Below, piece by piece: positions 62,697-64,000 of a stretch of 64,000 bases of DNA. The stretch is taken from contig DAOTXR010000048.1 of the NCBI GenBank assembly GCA_034435375.1, forward strand, positions 1 through 64,000, written 5' to 3'. Under the pieces are notes generated by a model that was given only the letters and a program-made list of their open reading frames with translations, was not told the origin of the DNA and made no database searches. Source of the DNA: DAOTXR01 sp034435375. GTDB taxonomy: Bacteria; Chloroflexota; Anaerolineae; Aggregatilineales; UBA3940. The translations under genes were made by a program, and so were the position numbers. The first letter of the stretch is position 1. The number at the start of each line of letters is the position of its first letter.

Positions 62697-62802
62697 ATGC
62701 GGCTTCAGAAGACCTGCAACCTATGGAATAAGCCTGCATCTAATCGGTTAGAACAGACGAAGAACTGCGCCTAGCGCATAGCTGAAAGATGAGGGCTTAA
62801 TC

Positions 62803-63189
62803 ATGGAGATGGAAGTCGTTTTTCCAGGTGACCTGCGCGTTGATGCCGTGATGGGGGACATGGTCATCCCAACCGACCAGAATGGCTCGGCTCCGGCGCC
62901 CTTTGGGCTATTTCTGGCTTCGATTGGTACGTGTGCGGGGATCTATGTGTTGAGTTTCTGTAAGCAGCGCAACCTACCCACCGACCACATCCGCATCGTT
63001 CAGCGGATGCGAACTAATCCTTTTACGCGCATGGTCGAGGAAATTGAACTGGATATCCAGCTTCCCCCTGACTTTCCGGAGAAGTATATAGAGGCTGTGA
63101 TCCGCGCTGCCGACCAGTGTGCGGTCAAGAAGCACCTCGAAAATCCCCCTGTGTTCAACGTTCATACTTCAGTGGTCGAGTCCGTTTGA
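62803..63189 (+). CDS. OsmC-family protein
   Basis: A 128-residue protein of the OsmC/Ohr superfamily, thiol-dependent enzymes that reduce organic hydroperoxides. The two redox Cys sit in the typical contexts IGTCAGIYVL and ADQCAVKKHLENPP. The N-terminal part is shorter than in Ohr proteins, closer to the YhfA-like group. GAGGG lies 8 bases before ATG. It is transcribed divergently from the pheST leader and converges on fbp. Confidence 0.88.
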   Translation: MEMEVVFPGDLRVDAVMGDMVIPTDQNGSAPAPFGLFLASIGTCAGIYVLSFCKQRNLPTDHIRIVQRMRTNPFTRMVEEIELDIQLPPDFPEKYIEAVIRAADQCAVKKHLENPPVFNVHTSVVESV

Positions 63190-63328
63190 TCGGGCTTTGA
63201 GGGGTTGGCCAGGAGGCGCTTCGGGGCTGATCTCACATGATCGGGTCACCCCTTAGGCGCTTTGAAGGTTTAGATGATGTACAGCGGCCATGCCCTCCTC
63301 AGTTTCTGTAGTGGGGCAGGCCGCTCTG

Positions 63329-64000
63329 TCATACACCATCGTCAGCAGTGCCGACATGAGCGCGATAAGCCTTGACCCATTCCTGGTCGTAGCGGGCAAT
63401 GTACTCCTCCACCCGCTCGACCAGCTCTTTGTTGCCGGCGTAGAAGGGGGTCCGCTGGTGCAGGCTATGTGGCTGGATGTTCAGGATACGGTGGACGCCG
63501 TCCGAGGCGCTGCCTCCTGCCTGTTCGGCGATCAAGGCCAGCGGAGCACACTCATAGCACAGGCGCAGCTTGCCGAAGGGTTTGGTCGGCTCGATGGTAT
63601 CAGGAGGGTACAAGAAGATGCCCCCTGACAACAGATTGCGGTGAAAATCGGCTACCATGGAGCCAACGTACCGCAACGATAGCCCCTTGTAAGGCTGCTC
63701 TTCATCCTGCCCGGTGATCCACTTCACATATCGACGTATCCCTTCAGACCAGTACTTGTCGTGTCCCTGGTTTATGCTGTAGTACTTGGGTCTTTCAGGG
63801 ATGTGGATGTTCTCGTGTGAGAGCAGGAACTCACCCACGCTGGGATCGAGCGTGAAGCCATGCACCCCTTGCCCGGCAGTGTAGACTAGCATGGTGCTAG
63901 AACCAAAGATCACGTAGCCGGCGGCCACCTGCCGATATCCCGGCTGGAGCAGGTCCTTTAGCCCACACTCCTCTTCAGGGGGTGTGATGCGACGGTGAAT
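63329..64000 (-). CDS. fbp: Fructose-1,6-bisphosphatase class I, C-terminal part
   Basis: The frame is open to the end of the window, giving about 223 C-terminal residues of a gluconeogenic FBPase; the N-terminal ~110 residues lie beyond. Visible family segments are RQVAAGYVIFGSSTMLVYT, GVHGFTLDPSVGEFLLS, RYVGSMVADFHRNLLSGGIFLYP and KLRLCYECAPLALIAEQAGG, which hold substrate- and metal-binding residues. The GTG at 63926-63928 is internal, not the start. This enzyme, together with gap, pgk, tpiA and yvcK, equips the cell for gluconeogenesis. Confidence 0.93.
   Translation of the reverse strand: MHRRITPPEEECGLKDLLQPGYRQVAAGYVIFGSSTMLVYTAGQGVHGFTLDPSVGEFLLSHENIHIPERPKYYSINQGHDKYWSEGIRRYVKWITGQDEEQPYKGLSLRYVGSMVADFHRNLLSGGIFLYPPDTIEPTKPFGKLRLCYECAPLALIAEQAGGSASDGVHRILNIQPHSLHQRTPFYAGNKELVERVEEYIARYDQEWVKAYRAHVGTADDGV

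Noticed and set aside
62466..62774. Plus-strand open frame in the region between pheS and the OsmC gene
   Set aside because: It lies across the T-box leader and its promoter, and its translation shows no recognisable features.
1..64000. Mobile elements, prophage or defence islands
   Set aside because: No transposase, integrase, terminal repeats, phage structural genes, restriction or CRISPR-associated proteins were found on either strand.

Overview
The window is chromosomal housekeeping DNA of moderately high GC, with no prophage, insertion sequence, CRISPR array or plasmid function visible. Gene content points to a free-living, probably aerobic heterotroph of the Chloroflexota (inference). 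The hints are lipoproteins with long Thr/Pro tails, SH3b and FecR-domain surface proteins, a YvcK homologue with an N-terminal membrane domain, a UMF1 transporter carrying an extracytoplasmic beta-sandwich, and a T-box leader in front of pheST. Both strands are densely coding; many starts are GTG or TTG, so several starts were moved to the first codon with a good Shine-Dalgarno sequence or family-typical N-terminus.

Layout. 1-103 is the 3' end of a 5S rRNA. 396-3410 holds the UMF1 transporter and a convergent PDZ membrane protein. 3768-8641 is one operon: succinate dehydrogenase/fumarate reductase (A-B-C-D order) followed by two-subunit class I fumarase. 8717-12504 holds a FecR-domain protein, a cytochrome c lipoprotein, a CBS protein, an unknown membrane protein, a response regulator and a Trm112-like protein. 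12785-15699 holds an FAH-family protein, upp and a MraY/WecA-like transferase. 15696-22520 is a minus-strand block with gap-pgk-tpiA, yvcK, a VTT membrane protein and udk. A tRNA-Thr(CGU) and comM follow. 24420-29760 holds a CoA-transferase, an alanine-dehydrogenase-like protein, a BON protein and recJ. 29980-36988 holds aconitase and three surface proteins, two of them tandem paralogues of a family I do not recognise. 37220-40846 is a heterodimeric ABC exporter. 40994-43956 holds an SH3b protein, tilS and a small helical protein.

44066-47403 is a second complete succinate dehydrogenase (C-D-A-B order), followed by a HEAT-repeat protein, icd and a ROK kinase. 51394-57191 is a TPR protein-dacA-cdaR-der operon (c-di-AMP synthesis). 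57445-64000 holds a REC-GAF regulator, T-box-controlled pheST, an OsmC protein and the C-terminal part of fbp.

Together the genes cover much of the TCA cycle (acn, icd, two succinate/fumarate complexes, fumarase), lower glycolysis and gluconeogenesis (gap, pgk, tpiA, fbp, yvcK), pyrimidine salvage (upp, udk) and translation (pheST, tilS, der, tRNA-Thr). The two succinate/fumarate complexes differ in operon order and in a [2Fe-2S] ligand, which suggests different roles. The least explained parts are the paralogous surface proteins at 33746-36988, the altered alanine dehydrogenase-like protein, the degenerate M50-like protein and several strong hairpins in leader or trailer regions.
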